Below are positions 49,150 to 58,341 of a stretch of DNA of 58,341 bases, piece by piece. A program made the translations under genes and the position numbers. The stretch comes from an uncultured Bacilli bacterium (GTDB lineage Bacteria > Bacillota_I > Bacilli_A > RF39 > UBA660): the NCBI GenBank assembly GCA_947629325.1, contig CANRDE010000004.1:1-58341 (forward strand), written 5' to 3'. The first letter of the stretch is position 1, and each line of letters begins with the position of its first letter. The notes beneath the pieces were generated by a model. That model was not told where the DNA came from. It was given only the letters and a program-made list of their open reading frames with translations, and made no database searches.

Positions 49150-50523
49150 TTAATAGTCTGTTTCAGCAAATTCCCCTATAATTGATACTATTAAAGGATT
49201 TTGCATCGCATTAGTTAATATTTCGTTATAATCGGTATCATCCAATTCCTCTATATTCTTTGCTTTAGAAGTATCTCTTTCTGTTACATTATTTATCGTT
49301 TTTTCTTTAAAATTAATATCTAATTTTAAATTTAAATAATCACTATCTGTCTGACTGCCATTTATTAAAGCGGCACTTAAACTTCCTTCTTTTTCTTTAG
49401 TAACTAATGTTAAACTTCCTTTTTCTTCCCCTATAGATGCTGTAATTGTTAAATTATTTTCATTATTATTATCTTTGTAGTTTACTGCAATTTCATCACC
49501 ATCAAGGTCAAATCTTAAATTAAATTCATTGTCATTAAATAATATTTCTCCAATTTTTTGAGAACTACCATTTTCAGTTATATTAATCTCGTACTTATCT
49601 TCTTGAGTTTTAATAAATTCTATAATACCATTGTCAGAATTTTCTTTATAAATTATTTCGATTTTTTCAACATTATCATCTTTGGCATTTAAATAAACAT
49701 TAATTTCTAAATTTAAAGAGCCTTTTTCAATGTTATCTTTAGCATCTTCAATTAAAGTAGCTCCATCTTCACTAGATAAAGTTGATAATATACTTATTAA
49801 TGTAGTATTATTTCCTATATTATCCAGTAAGTCTTTTTGAAATTGGTATAAATTATCACTATTTAAATTTAAAGTATGCTTAATTACTTTAACATTACTA
49901 TTATTTATAGATATTGATTCTTTAGTAGTTTTAAAATATTCTTGTTTCAAACTATTTTTTAATTCCTTTGAAAGCTCTTCCACTAAGCCTTTTAAATCAG
50001 TGGTGTCACTCTCTTCCCATAGCGAGTCAAAACTTTCATCTTTTAATAATAATAATGGGGTATTATATAAATCTTTCAAGTCCGCATATATTTCATTATT
50101 TTTAAGCCAAAAATCTCCATTTATACTATTATTATTATATAAAAGGCCTAAATTTAAATTAACAACTTTTTTATTAATGTCTCTTTCCAAATCAAAACTT
50201 AAGGTTGAATTATTTAATATTTTATAAAATTCGGCGTTATCACTATCATTAATATTTATATTAGTTTTTATTGTTCCTTCATAACCAATAGGGTTAACTA
50301 AATTATTTTCTTCTAAGGCGTTTGTTAAGAATTCGCTCATATTATCGATTACCGTATAATAAATATTAGCAGTATCATGCTTTTTAATATTAAAGAATAT
50401 AAATACCCCTATTAATACAATTATTAAAAGTCCTATTACGATTAAAGGAATTTTATAATTTTTCCCTCTTTGAATCTGATTTTCACTTTGATTAAAATTA
50501 CTATTCATTTGTTCATTTTCCAT
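49150..50523 (-). CDS. Membrane-anchored extracytoplasmic protein of unknown function
   Basis: 457 aa, one N-terminal TM (IPLIVIGLLIIVLIGVFIFF), beta-rich Asn-rich ectodomain. Confidence 0.7.
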   Translation of the reverse strand: MENEQMNSNFNQSENQIQRGKNYKIPLIVIGLLIIVLIGVFIFFNIKKHDTANIYYTVIDNMSEFLTNALEENNLVNPIGYEGTIKTNININDSDNAEFYKILNNSTLSFDLERDINKKVVNLNLGLLYNNNSINGDFWLKNNEIYADLKDLYNTPLLLLKDESFDSLWEESDTTDLKGLVEELSKELKNSLKQEYFKTTKESISINNSNVKVIKHTLNLNSDNLYQFQKDLLDNIGNNTTLISILSTLSSEDGATLIEDAKDNIEKGSLNLEINVYLNAKDDNVEKIEIIYKENSDNGIIEFIKTQEDKYEINITENGSSQKIGEILFNDNEFNLRFDLDGDEIAVNYKDNNNENNLTITASIGEEKGSLTLVTKEKEGSLSAALINGSQTDSDYLNLKLDINFKEKTINNVTERDTSKAKNIEELDDTDYNEILTNAMQNPLIVSIIGEFAETDY

Positions 50524-50581
50524 AACTCACACTACCTACCTTAATATAAAAATATATTATTTTTAAACAAAATTCAAGATT

Positions 50582-52072
50582 TTATTTTAATAAAATTTCA
50601 GTTTCTTTCATTTCTTCAGGAATGGCAATATCCATATACTCTAAAATGGTTGGAGCTACCATAGTTAAATCTCCCGTATCCTTTAACTTAACATTTTTAT
50701 CAACAATAATAAATGGGACCTTACTTAATGTATGTGTAGTCACTTTATTTCCTTCTTCATCAATCATAATATCAGCATTACCATGATCAGCTAAAATTAC
50801 TACTTTATAAAAGTTTTCCTCAGCTTTTTCCATAATTTTATCTAAACATAAGTCGACCGCTATACACGCTTTAACTGCAGCGTCAAAATTGCCAGTATGA
50901 CCAACCATATCTGGATTAGCAAAATTAACTAAGATAAAATCATAATCTTGAATCATACATTCTATACATTTTTTCGTAACCCCAACAGCGCTCATTTCCG
51001 GCTTTAAATCATATGTTGCTACTTGGGGAGATGGAATCAAATATTGATTACAACGAGGAATCTTACCCTCAAATCCTCCATCAAAATAATAAGTGACATG
51101 AGGGAACTTTTCAGATTCAGCAATTCTAGCTTGATTTAAACCTAATTTTTCTAAATAAATACCTAATGGATTTGCAATTGTAAATTCTTTCAAAAAATTA
51201 ATTGAGGGGATTTCTTTATCAATTGCAAAAAAGCTAAATAATTTTAAATCACTTAAATTTATAGTTTTAAATTCATCAAAATTAGGATTTGCTATAGCAT
51301 TCAATATTTGTTTAGATCTATCTAATCTATAATTTAACCATAATAAGACATCACCATTTTTAATTAGATTATTGTTTACAACTATTGGTTTTAAAAATTC
51401 GTCGGTAATATTTTTTTCATAGCTTTTTTGAATCGTACTTTTAATATTGTTCGTTGCTTCGCCAATGCCTCTCGTCACTAATTCATAATACATTTTGGTT
51501 CTTTCAAGCTGATTATCTCTATCCATAGCATAATATCTGCCACAGATTGTGGAAATATCGCCAACTTTATAAGCATTAATTAAATTCTCAATTTCAAATA
51601 TAAATTTATAGGCTTCATGGACACCAGTGTCACGGCCATCAGTTATGACGTGAAAATGAATTTTTTTAAACCCATTTTTAACTAAAATTTCATATATTTT
51701 TTTGATATTGTCAATATTAGAATGAACATCGCCATTGCTGCATAATCCCATTAAATGAATGTCTTTTTCTTTGTATTGAAGCAAATTTTGAAAAGCTTCA
51801 TTTTCTAAAACATTACTTTTTAAGAATTCTTCAATTAGAGTCTCTTTTTGTTTTATTAATCTTCCAGCCCCAATTGTCATATGTCCAACTTCGCTATTTC
51901 CTACTTGTCCTTTCCTTAGACCAACCGCCTCTTCGGAAGCAGCTAAAATTGAATGCGGGTATTCTTCCCATAATTTATTAAAACAAATCGGATTAGCTTC
52001 TTTAATAGCATTACCTCTAGTTTCTTCTCTTAACCCAAAACCATCTAAAATAATCATCAATATTTTTTTCAT
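50582..52072 (-). CDS. gpmI: 2,3-bisphosphoglycerate-independent phosphoglycerate mutase
   Basis: ILDGFGLREETRGNAIKEANP; GQVGNSEVGHMTIGAGR; HVITDGRDT; NFANPDMVGHTGNFDAAVKA; LADHGNADIMID. Confidence 0.97.
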   Translation of the reverse strand: MKKILMIILDGFGLREETRGNAIKEANPICFNKLWEEYPHSILAASEEAVGLRKGQVGNSEVGHMTIGAGRLIKQKETLIEEFLKSNVLENEAFQNLLQYKEKDIHLMGLCSNGDVHSNIDNIKKIYEILVKNGFKKIHFHVITDGRDTGVHEAYKFIFEIENLINAYKVGDISTICGRYYAMDRDNQLERTKMYYELVTRGIGEATNNIKSTIQKSYEKNITDEFLKPIVVNNNLIKNGDVLLWLNYRLDRSKQILNAIANPNFDEFKTINLSDLKLFSFFAIDKEIPSINFLKEFTIANPLGIYLEKLGLNQARIAESEKFPHVTYYFDGGFEGKIPRCNQYLIPSPQVATYDLKPEMSAVGVTKKCIECMIQDYDFILVNFANPDMVGHTGNFDAAVKACIAVDLCLDKIMEKAEENFYKVVILADHGNADIMIDEEGNKVTTHTLSKVPFIIVDKNVKLKDTGDLTMVAPTILEYMDIAIPEEMKETEILLK

Positions 52073-52107
52073 AGTTTCACCTTATTCTCAATATACCATA
52101 AACTTAA

Positions 52108-52133
52108 AAAAATTACAATTTCTTGTAATTTTT
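52108..52133 (-). terminator. Terminator at the end of spo0A
   Basis: AAAAATTACAA / TTGTAATTTTT with TTTC loop; stop codon 52132-52134 overlaps the stem base. Confidence 0.7.
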
Positions 52134-52884
52134 AATTACGTACAAGGTTGTGGTTAACTTTCAATCTTTCCGCTAGTGTTGTTAAATATTCCGCATTAGT
52201 TGGTTTATCTCTGTTAACATTTAAACTATTGCCAAAAATGTCTTCCATTAAATTAATATCTCCTCTACTCCAACTGATTTCTATAGCATGACGAATAGCT
52301 CTTTCTACTCTGGTTGGCGTCGTTTGAAATTTTTTGGCTATTTCGGGATAAACATCTTTAGTTATGTATGATATCATGTTTGTATTACGATATACAATTT
52401 GAATTCCTTCTTTAATATATTGGTAGCCTCTAATATGTGACGGAATTCCCAAATTGTGTAATAAATCCGTAATAATAGCATCTTGATTAAATATTTTATT
52501 ATTATTTTTTAGATTTATAGATAATATTCTTTTCTCCAAACTCATAAAGCTTATCGGTTTTAACATATAGTAGTCAATACCATATTCATTAGCTTCTTCT
52601 AATATGTTTTCTTCTTTAAAATTAGTGGCAATGATAATATTCTTATTAATATGTCTTTTGGCCAACTCTCCTAATATAAATAAACCATCAAGATTAGGTA
52701 AGATTAAATCCATTAAGATTACATCTATATTATTAGTATTATTTAAAATATAACTTAACCCTTCTTCTCCATTATTTTTACATGCAACTACTTTGATTAC
52801 TTCATGACTACTAAAGTACTTCTCAATATCTTTAGTCAATGTTTCATTATTATCAATGACTAAAACTTTAATACTTGATTTCAT
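52132..52884 (-). CDS. spo0A: Sporulation response regulator Spo0A
   Basis: Receiver domain (VLVIDNNETL; VILMDLILPNLDGL; MLKPIS) plus Spo0A C domain (HNLGIPSHIRGYQYIKEGIQIVY...YPEIAKKFQTTPTRVERAIRHAIEISWSRG). Confidence 0.96.
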   Translation of the reverse strand: MKSSIKVLVIDNNETLTKDIEKYFSSHEVIKVVACKNNGEEGLSYILNNTNNIDVILMDLILPNLDGLFILGELAKRHINKNIIIATNFKEENILEEANEYGIDYYMLKPISFMSLEKRILSINLKNNNKIFNQDAIITDLLHNLGIPSHIRGYQYIKEGIQIVYRNTNMISYITKDVYPEIAKKFQTTPTRVERAIRHAIEISWSRGDINLMEDIFGNSLNVNRDKPTNAEYLTTLAERLKVNHNLVRN

Positions 52885-53022
52885 GATTTTCTCCTTCTAA
52901 TTTAAAATTTTTGTACTGCATATGAATTCATTATAAAAGAATATTTGACAAAAAGCCAGAGAAAGTTTTGACAACATTTGTCAACGTGTGTAAAAAAATG
53001 TCGAATTATCCGGTAAAATAAA

Positions 53023-53052
53023 AATGTTAACAACTTTTTAGTTATCAACATT
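53023..53052 (-). terminator. pgk terminator with stop codon in the loop
   Basis: AATGTTAACAACT / AGTTATCAACATT (two G-U wobbles on the minus-strand RNA); stop codon 53038-53040; U tract follows. Confidence 0.7.
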
Positions 53053-54195
53053 ATTTTCTTTAATAAAATCTAACGCTTTCAAACTCTTAAAAGCAACATA
53101 CTCTAAAGTTGCTCCTCCACCACTAGAAAGATACTCAAAGTCATTTTGAAATCCAAAGCTAGTAACAGCTGCGACCGTATCGCCGCCACCAATGAATACT
53201 CTCGCCTGACAATTTTTTAATTCCTGAAGTAAATTTAAAGTCCCCTCTCCATATTTGGCATCCTCAAATTTTCCACATGTTCCATTAAAAAATATAAGCG
53301 ACTTTTCTAAATTAAAAGGGCTGATATCTAATAAATTATCGTAAATTATATCATTATCTTGAATATCTTGAAGATGAACCTTTAAACTTTCATTTTGTCT
53401 TTGAACAACAAATAAATCACTAAAATAAATCTTATGTTTATATTTATTTAATATCTCTTCTACTTCTCTTAATATTTCCTCATCATTACTAACAAGGCTT
53501 TGCCCTATATTTTTTTTCATTACCTTTAAAAAGGTATTTAAAATACCGCCAGTAATAAATAATTTATCGCAAGATAAAAGCATATTACTAATTATTTTAA
53601 TTTTATCATCAAGTTTAGCTCCCCCCATTATGATATATAATGGACTTTCTCTGTTTACAATTAATGGCTTTAATGATTCTAATTCTTTTTTTACTAAAAA
53701 ACCTAAATAGGTTGGTAGATACTTACTAATACCCGCTGTAGATGAGTGAGCACGATGTAAAGACGCAAAAGCATCAACAACAAATACATCCCCGAAACTG
53801 GCCCAATATTTAGCAAGGGTTAAATCATTTACACTTTCTCGTTTTTCGGGAACATCGGTAAATCGAGTATTTTCCACCAAAAAACAAGAACAACTATCAT
53901 TTTTAATAGCTTCTAGATTTAGAGGATCATCTATAAATTTGATATTTAAATATTTTTGTAATTCTATATAGACCGGTTTTAAACTATTAGTTTTTTTATC
54001 GTCTTCGGTTTTTACTCGACCAAAATGACTTAATATAATAACCTTATTATCATTATTTAATAAATAATTAATAGTATCAAGACTTTTTATGATTTTACTA
54101 TTATCCCCAATAATCCCATCTTTTATTGGTACATTAAAATCACATCTTAATAATACTACTTTATTTTTAATACTAACCTCATCCAAATACTTCAT
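53038..54195 (-). CDS. pgk: Phosphoglycerate kinase
   Basis: VVLLRCDFNVPIKDG; VIILSHFGRVK; FVVDAFASLHRAHSSTAGI; FIGGGDTVAAV...YLSSGGGATLEYV. Confidence 0.97.
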   Translation of the reverse strand: MKYLDEVSIKNKVVLLRCDFNVPIKDGIIGDNSKIIKSLDTINYLLNNDNKVIILSHFGRVKTEDDKKTNSLKPVYIELQKYLNIKFIDDPLNLEAIKNDSCSCFLVENTRFTDVPEKRESVNDLTLAKYWASFGDVFVVDAFASLHRAHSSTAGISKYLPTYLGFLVKKELESLKPLIVNRESPLYIIMGGAKLDDKIKIISNMLLSCDKLFITGGILNTFLKVMKKNIGQSLVSNDEEILREVEEILNKYKHKIYFSDLFVVQRQNESLKVHLQDIQDNDIIYDNLLDISPFNLEKSLIFFNGTCGKFEDAKYGEGTLNLLQELKNCQARVFIGGGDTVAAVTSFGFQNDFEYLSSGGGATLEYVAFKSLKALDFIKENNVDN

Positions 54196-54217
54196 ATCTT
54201 GCTCCTAAGAATACTAC

Positions 54218-55222
54218 TTATTTAAACATGGCTTTTGCAACTCGAAGCATTTGCGCAGTATACCCTAATTCATTATCATACCAAGCAACTACTTTATATA
54301 ATTGTGTTCCTTCAACCTCTATTTTATTAGTTAATAAGCCATCAATAGTGGCTCCACATCTTTTGCCAATAATATCACTTGATACAATTGGATCTTTCGT
54401 AAACTTAAGAGTTTCATTTTGATTGTTTATAAAAATATTATTGATATCTTCCACACTAGGATTATTTTTCAATTCTAAAGTTACATCTATTAAAGAACCA
54501 TCTGCAACTGGAACACGATAAGCAATGCCATCCAATTTACCTTTTAAATCAGGAATAACAAGACCTATAGCAGAAGCTGCTCCCGTTGTAGCAGGAATAA
54601 TGTTTTGACTTGCAGCTCTTCCTCTTCTAGCATATATTCCTTTTTTATGAGCAATGTCTAATGTCTCTTGATCATTTGTAAACGCATGAACCGTACTCAT
54701 AAAACCTTTTACAATGCCAAAATTATCATTTAAAACTTTTAATACAGGAGCAAGGCAATTGGTCGTACAACTAGCCGCTGATACAATTTTCTCATTTCCA
54801 TCTAATATATTTTCATTAACATTATAAACTATCGTCTTCATTTCTCCTTTACCTGGAGCAGAAATTAATACTTTTTTAGCTCCTGCCTCAATATGTTTTG
54901 AAGCACCTTCCAAAGAGGTAAAAGCTCCTGTGCATTCTAAGACCAAATCAATATTTAATTCTCTCCATGGTAAATTAACGGGATCTTTCTCGGAATAAAC
55001 CTTTATTTCTTTTTTATTAGCTATAATAATTTTATCGTCTTGAAAACTTATTTCATTTTCATGAAAAGACCTATGAACAGTATCATATTTTAGTAAATGA
55101 CTCAACTCTTCTGCTGTTGATAAATCATTAATTGCAATAATATCAAATTCATTACTAGTTATCATTTCTCTAAAAGCAATTCTGCCAATTCTACCAAATC
55201 CATTAATCGCTACTCTTATCAT
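54218..55222 (-). CDS. gap: Glyceraldehyde-3-phosphate dehydrogenase
   Basis: VAINGFGRIGRIAFREM; SAASCTTNCLAPVLKVLND; AWYDNELGYTAQMLRVAK. Confidence 0.98.
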   Translation of the reverse strand: MIRVAINGFGRIGRIAFREMITSNEFDIIAINDLSTAEELSHLLKYDTVHRSFHENEISFQDDKIIIANKKEIKVYSEKDPVNLPWRELNIDLVLECTGAFTSLEGASKHIEAGAKKVLISAPGKGEMKTIVYNVNENILDGNEKIVSAASCTTNCLAPVLKVLNDNFGIVKGFMSTVHAFTNDQETLDIAHKKGIYARRGRAASQNIIPATTGAASAIGLVIPDLKGKLDGIAYRVPVADGSLIDVTLELKNNPSVEDINNIFINNQNETLKFTKDPIVSSDIIGKRCGATIDGLLTNKIEVEGTQLYKVVAWYDNELGYTAQMLRVAKAMFK

Positions 55223-55319
55223 TTTATCCTCCTATTATTCTTTAATATTTTAACACAAAAATATAAAATAATGAATAAATTTTAATTAATTTTAATATTA
55301 TATTTATAGGTGACTAATT

Positions 55320-55895
55320 TTGAACATAATACCGACTGTAATAGAAAAAAGTAGTAATAAAGAATATGCTTACGACTTATACTCTCGTCTTTTGAATGAT
55401 CGCATTATTTTTTTAAATGGCGAAATTAATGATAATGTTGCTAGTATTGTGGTGTCAGAGCTTTTATATTTAGATAGTTTGAATCATAATGATATCTTTT
55501 TATATATTAATTCTCCTGGAGGATCTATTACTAGCGGAATGGCAATTTACGATACTATGAATTACGTTAAAAGTGATGTTAAAACTATATGTATTGGGCT
55601 TGCTGCAAGTATGGGAGCTTTTTTGTTGGCAAATGGATGTAAGGGTAAAAGATGCAGTCTTCCCAATTCTGAAATAATGATTCATCAACCCTTAGGGGGT
55701 ACTCAAGGTCAAGCAACTGATATTAAAATTGCCGCCGAGCGGATTATTAAAATAAAAAATAAATTAAATAAAATCCTGGCGGAAGTTACCGGTAAAAAAT
55801 TGAAACAAATAGAAAATGATACAGAAAGAGACAACTTTATGGAGCCCGAAGAAGCTCTAAAATATGGTTTAATAGATGAAATAATAAAAAAATAG
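55320..55895 (+). CDS. clpP: ATP-dependent Clp protease proteolytic subunit
   Basis: [64 protein letters not shown] start at 55320 after AGGTGA. Confidence 0.97.
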   Translation: MNIIPTVIEKSSNKEYAYDLYSRLLNDRIIFLNGEINDNVASIVVSELLYLDSLNHNDIFLYINSPGGSITSGMAIYDTMNYVKSDVKTICIGLAASMGAFLLANGCKGKRCSLPNSEIMIHQPLGGTQGQATDIKIAAERIIKIKNKLNKILAEVTGKKLKQIENDTERDNFMEPEEALKYGLIDEIIKK

Positions 55896-55910
55896 GAATT
55901 TCCTATTTTT
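55888..55910. terminator. Bidirectional terminator between clpP and divIC-like gene
   Basis: AAAAATAGGA / TCCTATTTTT with 3-nt loop; both stop codons (55893-55895 plus, 55903-55905 minus) in the stem. Confidence 0.75.
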
Positions 55911-56205
55911 GTTTTGTATTCATTTTAATTATAGTATCACCATCAGAAGATAACATATATTTTTCTTTAGCATATCTAGCTAAATATTCATCATCACCTA
56001 ACTTAGTAATCTCTGCATTTAGCTTTACTTCTTCAGCTAATAAATCTTCGTATTTTTGATTTAATTCATTTTCCAATTTTCTATTTTTTAAAATTTGCTT
56101 CCAATCATTATAAACACTACCAACTAAAAAAACTAACAATAAAATTAATGATAAAGTTATTAAAAAAAGCCGTTTTTTTTCTTTTTTACTTTTTTTATTT
56201 GACAT
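55903..56205 (-). CDS. divIC: Septum formation initiator FtsB/DivIC-like
   Basis: 100 aa; one TM, coiled coil, DDEYLARYAKEKYMLSSDGDTII. Confidence 0.88.
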   Translation of the reverse strand: MSNKKSKKEKKRLFLITLSLILLLVFLVGSVYNDWKQILKNRKLENELNQKYEDLLAEEVKLNAEITKLGDDEYLARYAKEKYMLSSDGDTIIKMNTKQK

Positions 56206-56261
56206 TGTTTATCTCCTCTTACTATCCTTCAAAGAGATACTAGCACAATTTATTTATTTTT

Positions 56262-56561
56262 TCAATTTTTAAAAGACCATTTTACACTAAATTTACGGCC
56301 TTTTTTATGGATTAAAAAGCCTAGAAAAAAGCCAGCGAATACAGTGAAAATAAAATATATATGAAATACTCCCTGATTTAAATGATAAAAAATTATGATA
56401 TATATAATGGTAATATCTAAAACATAAATCAAAGTTAATAAATGTTTAACTATTAATTTTAAATCTTTAATTAATTTAAAATTTAGGATAGTCAAAAAAT
56501 AAAAAAGAATACCATAAATTAAAGATACAAAAAATGATAACAATTGTAGATTACTAGACAT
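56262..56561 (-). CDS. yabQ: Spore cortex biosynthesis protein YabQ-like
   Basis: Polytopic 99-aa protein directly after yabP and before divIC. Confidence 0.8.
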   Translation of the reverse strand: MSSNLQLLSFFVSLIYGILFYFLTILNFKLIKDLKLIVKHLLTLIYVLDITIIYIIIFYHLNQGVFHIYFIFTVFAGFFLGFLIHKKGRKFSVKWSFKN

Positions 56562-56851
56562 TATTTAAATAATTTGGAAAGCAAGCTCTCTTCTTTACTT
56601 TTTTTAATATTTTCTAGATAGGCAAAACTAGCAAGTTTTCCTTTTATTTTAACATTTCCATCATGAGTATCTAATTTTACTATTTCTAACCCTTCTCCTT
56701 TTAGTAGAATTACTCCCATATTAGATTCCATTAAAAATTCTTGGTCATCAAAACTACTAATCTTATTAATACCAGTTAAACTAATTATACTTCTATCTGT
56801 TACTTTTATTTCGTGACTACCATAGTTATTTGTTTCCATTATACTTTCCAT
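56561..56851 (-). CDS. yabP: Sporulation protein YabP
   Basis: HEIKVTDRSIISLTGINKISSFDDQEFLMESNMGVILLKGEGLEIVKLDTHDGNVKIKGKLASFAY. Confidence 0.93.
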   Translation of the reverse strand: MESIMETNNYGSHEIKVTDRSIISLTGINKISSFDDQEFLMESNMGVILLKGEGLEIVKLDTHDGNVKIKGKLASFAYLENIKKSKEESLLSKLFK

Positions 56852-56949
56852 ATATCCTCCTAAAAAATAATATGTCTAAATAAAGAAAAGTATAACATTT
56901 TTAGTTTTAACTTTAATATTTTTAGCTTATAATTAATTTGGAGGCTTAT

Positions 56950-57849
56950 ATGAAATATATAATTGACACCGATCCCGGGATTGATGATGCAATTGCCATA
57001 ATGTTAGGTCTTAAAAACAATTTAAATGTGATTGGTTTTACTTTAGCTACTGGTAATATTGCTCCCGAAAAATCTGAAAAAAACTTAAAAATAATTCAAG
57101 ATTTTATGGAAACAAATATTAAAATGTATAAAGGAAGTCATAGTAATAAAGTTAATTTAAAAACAGCAGAATATGCGCATGGAAAAGATGGACTTGGCTA
57201 TGCAGTTTTTCCCAATAATAACAAACGAAAAATAGAAAAATCATATGCAGAAGATTTTATCATTAAAGCGGCGAAAAAATATAAAGATGATTTAACAATT
57301 ATTTGCCTAGGGCCACTAACTAATTTAGCAAACGCTATCAAAAAAGAACCTAAACTTTATAATTATCTAAAACATGTTGTCATAATGGGAACCACCTTTA
57401 ATCCAGAAAATTCTGAACCATATATGGAATTTAATGTGAGTGTAGATCCAGAGGCTGCTAATATTGTTTATAGCACTCCTTTTCAAGATGTAAAAATAGT
57501 AACTCACGAAATTGGTATAAAATCCTATGTGGAAAAAGATTATATCCAAAACTTAACAAATTCTGAAGATTTAGTATCTCGTTTTGTAGGGGTAATCGCT
57601 ATAAAATATATGGAATTTTGTGAAGATCATTATGGAATAATAGGACTTGGTACTCCCGATCCTACTACTATAGCGGCTATACTTGATCCAACTATTATTG
57701 AATTTAAACCTTGTAAAGTGAACATAGTAGCTAAAGGGAAAAAAAAGGGAGTATGTGATATAACATTAGAAAACAGTAGCAATTTTCAAGTATCCGTAGA
57801 TTTGAATGTTGAAAAATTCAGAAATATTTTTAAAAAAACTTTTAAATAA
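56950..57849 (+). CDS. Inosine/uridine-preferring nucleoside hydrolase family protein
   Basis: MKYIIDTDPGIDDAIAIMLGL; LTIICLGPLTNLANAIKK; VIMGTTFNPENSEPYMEFNVSVDPEAANIVY; ATG 56950 after GGAGG. Confidence 0.95.
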   Translation: MKYIIDTDPGIDDAIAIMLGLKNNLNVIGFTLATGNIAPEKSEKNLKIIQDFMETNIKMYKGSHSNKVNLKTAEYAHGKDGLGYAVFPNNNKRKIEKSYAEDFIIKAAKKYKDDLTIICLGPLTNLANAIKKEPKLYNYLKHVVIMGTTFNPENSEPYMEFNVSVDPEAANIVYSTPFQDVKIVTHEIGIKSYVEKDYIQNLTNSEDLVSRFVGVIAIKYMEFCEDHYGIIGLGTPDPTTIAAILDPTIIEFKPCKVNIVAKGKKKGVCDITLENSSNFQVSVDLNVEKFRNIFKKTFK

Positions 57850-57868
57850 AAATTTATGGCATATAAAA

Positions 57869-57889
57869 AGTGGTATATTTTATACCACT
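57869..57889. terminator. Terminator between convergent nucleoside hydrolase and spoVG
   Basis: AGTGGTATA ttt TATACCACT followed by ATATTTTTTT on the plus strand. Confidence 0.8.
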
Positions 57890-57904
57890 ATATTTTTTTC
57901 TATT

Positions 57905-58180
57905 TTATTTTTCAGTTTCTTCTACAGTAGGATTGTTATATTCTTCTAATATTTTAGATTCAAACATCTCTCTGGTTTCAGTATTAGTAGGATGAACAAT
58001 ATCTTCGAATTTTTCATCGTTTACTTTTCGACTAGGCATTGCGCAGAATAATCTATTTTCTCCTTCTATAATTCTAATGTTGCTTACAACAAAGCAATCA
58101 TCGATAGTAACAGTTGCATAACCTTTAAGTCTTGAACCTTCCCTATCTATTTTGTGAACGCGAACTTTTGTAATTTCCAT
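57905..58180 (-). CDS. spoVG: Septation/sporulation regulator SpoVG
   Basis: MEITKVRVHKIDREGSRLKGYATVTIDDCFVVSNIRIIEGENRLFCAMPSRKV; start at ATG 58180 (SD AAGGAG). Confidence 0.97.
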   Translation of the reverse strand: MEITKVRVHKIDREGSRLKGYATVTIDDCFVVSNIRIIEGENRLFCAMPSRKVNDEKFEDIVHPTNTETREMFESKILEEYNNPTVEETEK

Positions 58181-58218
58181 ATTACCACTCCTTATCTTGA
58201 ATATCACAACTTAATATT

Positions 58219-58247
58219 ATTGTAAATCATTGCTTAATTTTTTTCAA
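58219..58247 (-). promoter_or_regulatory. Putative spoVG promoter
   Basis: Minus strand TTGAAA (58242-58247), 17-nt spacer, TACAAT (58219-58224). Confidence 0.55.
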
Positions 58248-58341
58248 CTATTTTTTTATAATTCTGTTATAGTTTTATGATAATGTCAGTATAGATAATT
58301 TTTTGAAAATGTCAGTAAGAAAAAATATAATATCTTTCTTG

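Overview
AT-rich, low-GC Firmicutes-type chromosomal window, probably from an uncultured spore-associated Bacilli/RF39-like lineage (taxonomy is low confidence). It starts in the 5' end of a 16S rRNA gene on the minus strand. It is mostly core genome: an ancestral origin-proximal block (rlmH, walJ-like MBL, M23 peptidase, dnaB, rplI, rpsR-ssb-rpsF, ychF, DUF951, parB-parA) joined to a full S10-spc-alpha ribosomal superoperon (rpsJ to rplQ, including a 37-aa rpmJ missed by the ORF track, but no rpmD). A gap-pgk-spo0A-gpmI cluster, clpP, yabP-yabQ-divIC, a nucleoside hydrolase and spoVG follow. No CRISPR array, transposon, prophage or tRNA gene was recognised. The main points for follow-up are: (1) an ORF-free block of about 450 nt (about 5150-5600, minus) with a perfect TTGACA-N17-TATAAT promoter and several internal helices, a candidate large structured ncRNA I could not match to a known class; (2) a 1183-aa protein with a class-I CCA/OAS-like nucleotidyltransferase signature in its own two-gene operon; (3) recurrent terminator hairpins that contain or abut stop codons, including at four of five convergent junctions; (4) Spo0A-box-like repeats upstream of spo0A, which sits inside a glycolytic cluster.
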